Shown piece by piece: positions 62,701 through 64,000 of a stretch of DNA of 64,000 nt. The notes beneath the pieces are model-generated. The model saw nothing but the letters and a program-made list of their open reading frames with translations, was not told the DNA's origin and did no database searches. The position numbers were made by a program, and so were the translations under genes. The stretch spans positions 682,001-746,000 of the forward strand of contig NZ_JBHSAP010000009.1 in NCBI RefSeq assembly GCF_042650125.1. The letters are read 5' to 3'. The stretch comes from Salinithrix halophila (GTDB taxonomy: Bacteria; Bacillota; Bacilli; Thermoactinomycetales; DSM-45169). Position 1 is the first letter of the stretch, and every line of letters begins with the position of its first letter.

Positions 62701-62940
62701 TTGACTAAGTCCTTCCACAGCACGAAGGTGGGCCGGTTTCCGGCGAAGCGCCTGTTGGCCCGACCACTCAGCGGAGCTCCCGAAGGCACCGACCGTTTAG
62801 CGGACAACTCGCTTGACCCTTTGTCCGCTGATCGGGGCCGGAGGGAGCGGAGCGGACATCTTCTACATCTGTGGGAGGAACATCTGGCGCGGTCGGAAAT
62901 CCGGCCCCTACCCCTGTTCTGGGTTTATCATTAGTCTCAA
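62701..62940. mobile_element. Possible miniature inverted-repeat element
   Basis: A non-coding 240-bp segment between two copies of one terminator hairpin. It begins TTGACTAA and ends TTAGTCTCAA (partly inverted ends). Inside, GGGCCGGTTTCCGGC...GCGCC (near 62732) pairs with GGCGCGGTCGGAAATCCGGC (near 62887), and AGCGGACAA (62808) with TTTGTCCGCT (62820). Could instead be a structured RNA. No coding frame is convincing. Confidence 0.45.
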
Positions 62941-62962
62941 AGCCTCCGATTTTCGGAGGCTT
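62939..62962 (-). terminator. Terminator hairpin, inner copy
   Basis: The same stem AAGCCTCCGA/TCGGAGGCTT, next to the ABC permease stop, but its T tract is cut to TTTGAG. Confidence 0.6.
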
Positions 62963-62970
62963 CGTAGGTT

Positions 62971-64000
62971 CTACGAAACCATAGCCCGTTTCAGATTTTG
63001 CAGATACCGCGTCCGAACCATCGCAAAATAAATCAGTTGCAGAAGGAAAAAGGCACCGATGGTCACCAGAGACGGAACCAACACCGATTCGATGGGAAAC
63101 ATGTTTTGCATCGCGATGAAGGCAACCGATGTGTGGCCTACAGCTAACCCAAAGGGAACGAAGAACAGGAGAGCAATCTGGATCCCGGCGCTTCGTTTCA
63201 TCTCTTCCACCGTGAGACCGATCTTGGAAATCGCCCGATATCGAAGCTGTTCCCGCTCCAAATCGGTAAATAAGCGGAAGTATAAGAAACTGCCTGCACA
63301 GACGAAGAAGATAACCGCGATGAATAAACCGACAAACAGCGTGGCCCCGTATCCTTGTTTCATCTCCGCATAAAATAAGTCAGGAGAGGAAAAAGACGGA
63401 TCGAAGGTTTCGAGCTTGAGCTTTTCCTTTAACCCCTTTGCGATCTTGACCGCTTGCGGATTTGGAATTGAGTCTTTCCATTCCGGAACCGAATAGCCGA
63501 TATAGGTTTCGATTTGTTGATCCTTTTTGATTTGGTCATAAAAGCGATCCGGAACGACGAATGTGAGAGGCTCCTGGTAGGCTATCACTTGCTGATCGCT
63601 TCTGTCTGCAATCGAAAGGGATTTCTTATTCAAGCGGACGTGGGAGCCGATTTTTTGCTCTGTACGGGATTTTTCCGACCTTTGATCGATGAGGAGGGCT
63701 TGCCCCGGCTCCAATGTCCGGGGCTTCTGCTTTAAGGCCTTGGCCATTTTCTGATATTGGGAAAGTTTCAGCACACCCACGATGTCGGGAAACTTGGGAC
63801 TGGAAAGCTTCCCATATAGGCGATCCGCTCGCACCTTTTGGTATCGAACCCCTGCCCGATCCAGTTCTTTTTCGATGACGGCTAGATCTGACTCTCCCTT
63901 GGCCTGATTTTTCTTCGTCGTCGGATCGAAGGTGTAATCAAAGGTATACGGATAAAATTTCGCCTGGGATTCCAGCACTTCAAATTGACTTAGGAGGGCG
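62971..64000 (-). CDS. FtsX-type ABC transporter permease, N-terminus outside the window
   Basis: The frame is open to the right edge, so the protein is incomplete at its N-terminus. The visible 343 residues contain a large extracytoplasmic domain (lysine-rich, about 240 residues) and then three TM segments (GATLFVGLFIAVIFFVCAGS, IALLFFVPFGLAVGHTSVAF, LVTIGAFFLLQLIYFAMVRT) around LFTDLEREQLRYRAISKIGL. This is the C-terminal part of BceB/YxdM-like permeases that work in peptide-antibiotic sensing and resistance. The partner ATPase should lie beyond the window. Confidence 0.82.
   Translation of the reverse strand, partial: ALLSQFEVLESQAKFYPYTFDYTFDPTTKKNQAKGESDLAVIEKELDRAGVRYQKVRADRLYGKLSSPKFPDIVGVLKLSQYQKMAKALKQKPRTLEPGQALLIDQRSEKSRTEQKIGSHVRLNKKSLSIADRSDQQVIAYQEPLTFVVPDRFYDQIKKDQQIETYIGYSVPEWKDSIPNPQAVKIAKGLKEKLKLETFDPSFSSPDLFYAEMKQGYGATLFVGLFIAVIFFVCAGSFLYFRLFTDLEREQLRYRAISKIGLTVEEMKRSAGIQIALLFFVPFGLAVGHTSVAFIAMQNMFPIESVLVPSLVTIGAFFLLQLIYFAMVRTRYLQNLKRAMVS

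Overview
The window looks like the chromosome of an endospore-forming, Gram-positive member of the Bacillales. It carries CwlJ/GerQ and SleB-type germination hydrolases, an alpha/beta-type SASP, a YjcZ-family peptide and a DUF1360 protein. It also has the nadBCA/nifS arrangement known from Bacillus, SAM-I and c-di-AMP riboswitches, and strong AGGAGG ribosome sites with many TTG/GTG starts. The gene set and fairly high GC would suit a Thermoactinomycetaceae-like organism, but that placement is inference.

The left part (1-23.5 kb) is mostly ordinary core genome on the minus strand: assimilatory sulfate reduction (cysH-sat), azoreductase, the cwlJ-gerQ germination operon, an amidohydrolase, rlmD and homoserine dehydrogenase behind a SAM-I riboswitch. 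Next come an FAH-family hydrolase, a processive-type lipid glycosyltransferase, a SASP, a SleB-like hydrolase behind a c-di-AMP (ydaO) riboswitch, Mn/Fe superoxide dismutase and a HAD hydrolase. A LOV-domain PP2C/SpoIIE phosphatase (predicted blue-light sensor), an OppA-type lipoprotein, a VanY-like peptidase and two XRE regulators complete it.

The middle (23.6-36 kb) is accessory and decaying. It holds a frameshifted IS1341-type tnpB element, tandem secreted 252-aa paralogues of unknown function, a GH25 lysozyme with one in-frame stop, endonuclease V, a broken barstar gene, a YjzC-like peptide and low-GC orphan genes. This leads into a polymorphic-toxin locus (30.4-44.7 kb): one complete WapA/Rhs-like secreted protein of 2919 aa, followed downstream by two displaced Rhs tip cassettes. 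One tip has a YwqJ-type deaminase; the other is a frameshifted short tip. Each is followed by a candidate immunity gene. The 1257-bp Rhs core is repeated and diverges sharply just after an Asp-Gly-His motif, as expected for toxin-tip exchange.

Upstream of the Rhs gene lies an isolated pilM-pilN-pilO trio. Divergent from it is a secreted 1100-aa amidase with five tandem golvesin/xanthan-lyase-like repeats, a domain type also found twice in the Rhs protein. The amidase has a roughly 270-bp leader that is duplicated upstream in front of a dead gene start. An SH3b L,D-transpeptidase follows. Then comes a tnpB-less remnant of the same IS type lying against a dead fragment of glutathione peroxidase, a RelE/RelB-like toxin-antitoxin pair and the intact glutathione peroxidase.

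The right part (55-64 kb) returns to core genome: nadB-nadC-nadA divergent from a nifS-like cysteine desulfurase, an acidic secreted protein, an AI-2E-family membrane protein, a small basic protein and, at the edge, a truncated FtsX-type ABC permease. A 240-bp inverted-repeat-rich segment between two copies of one terminator hairpin may be a miniature mobile element.
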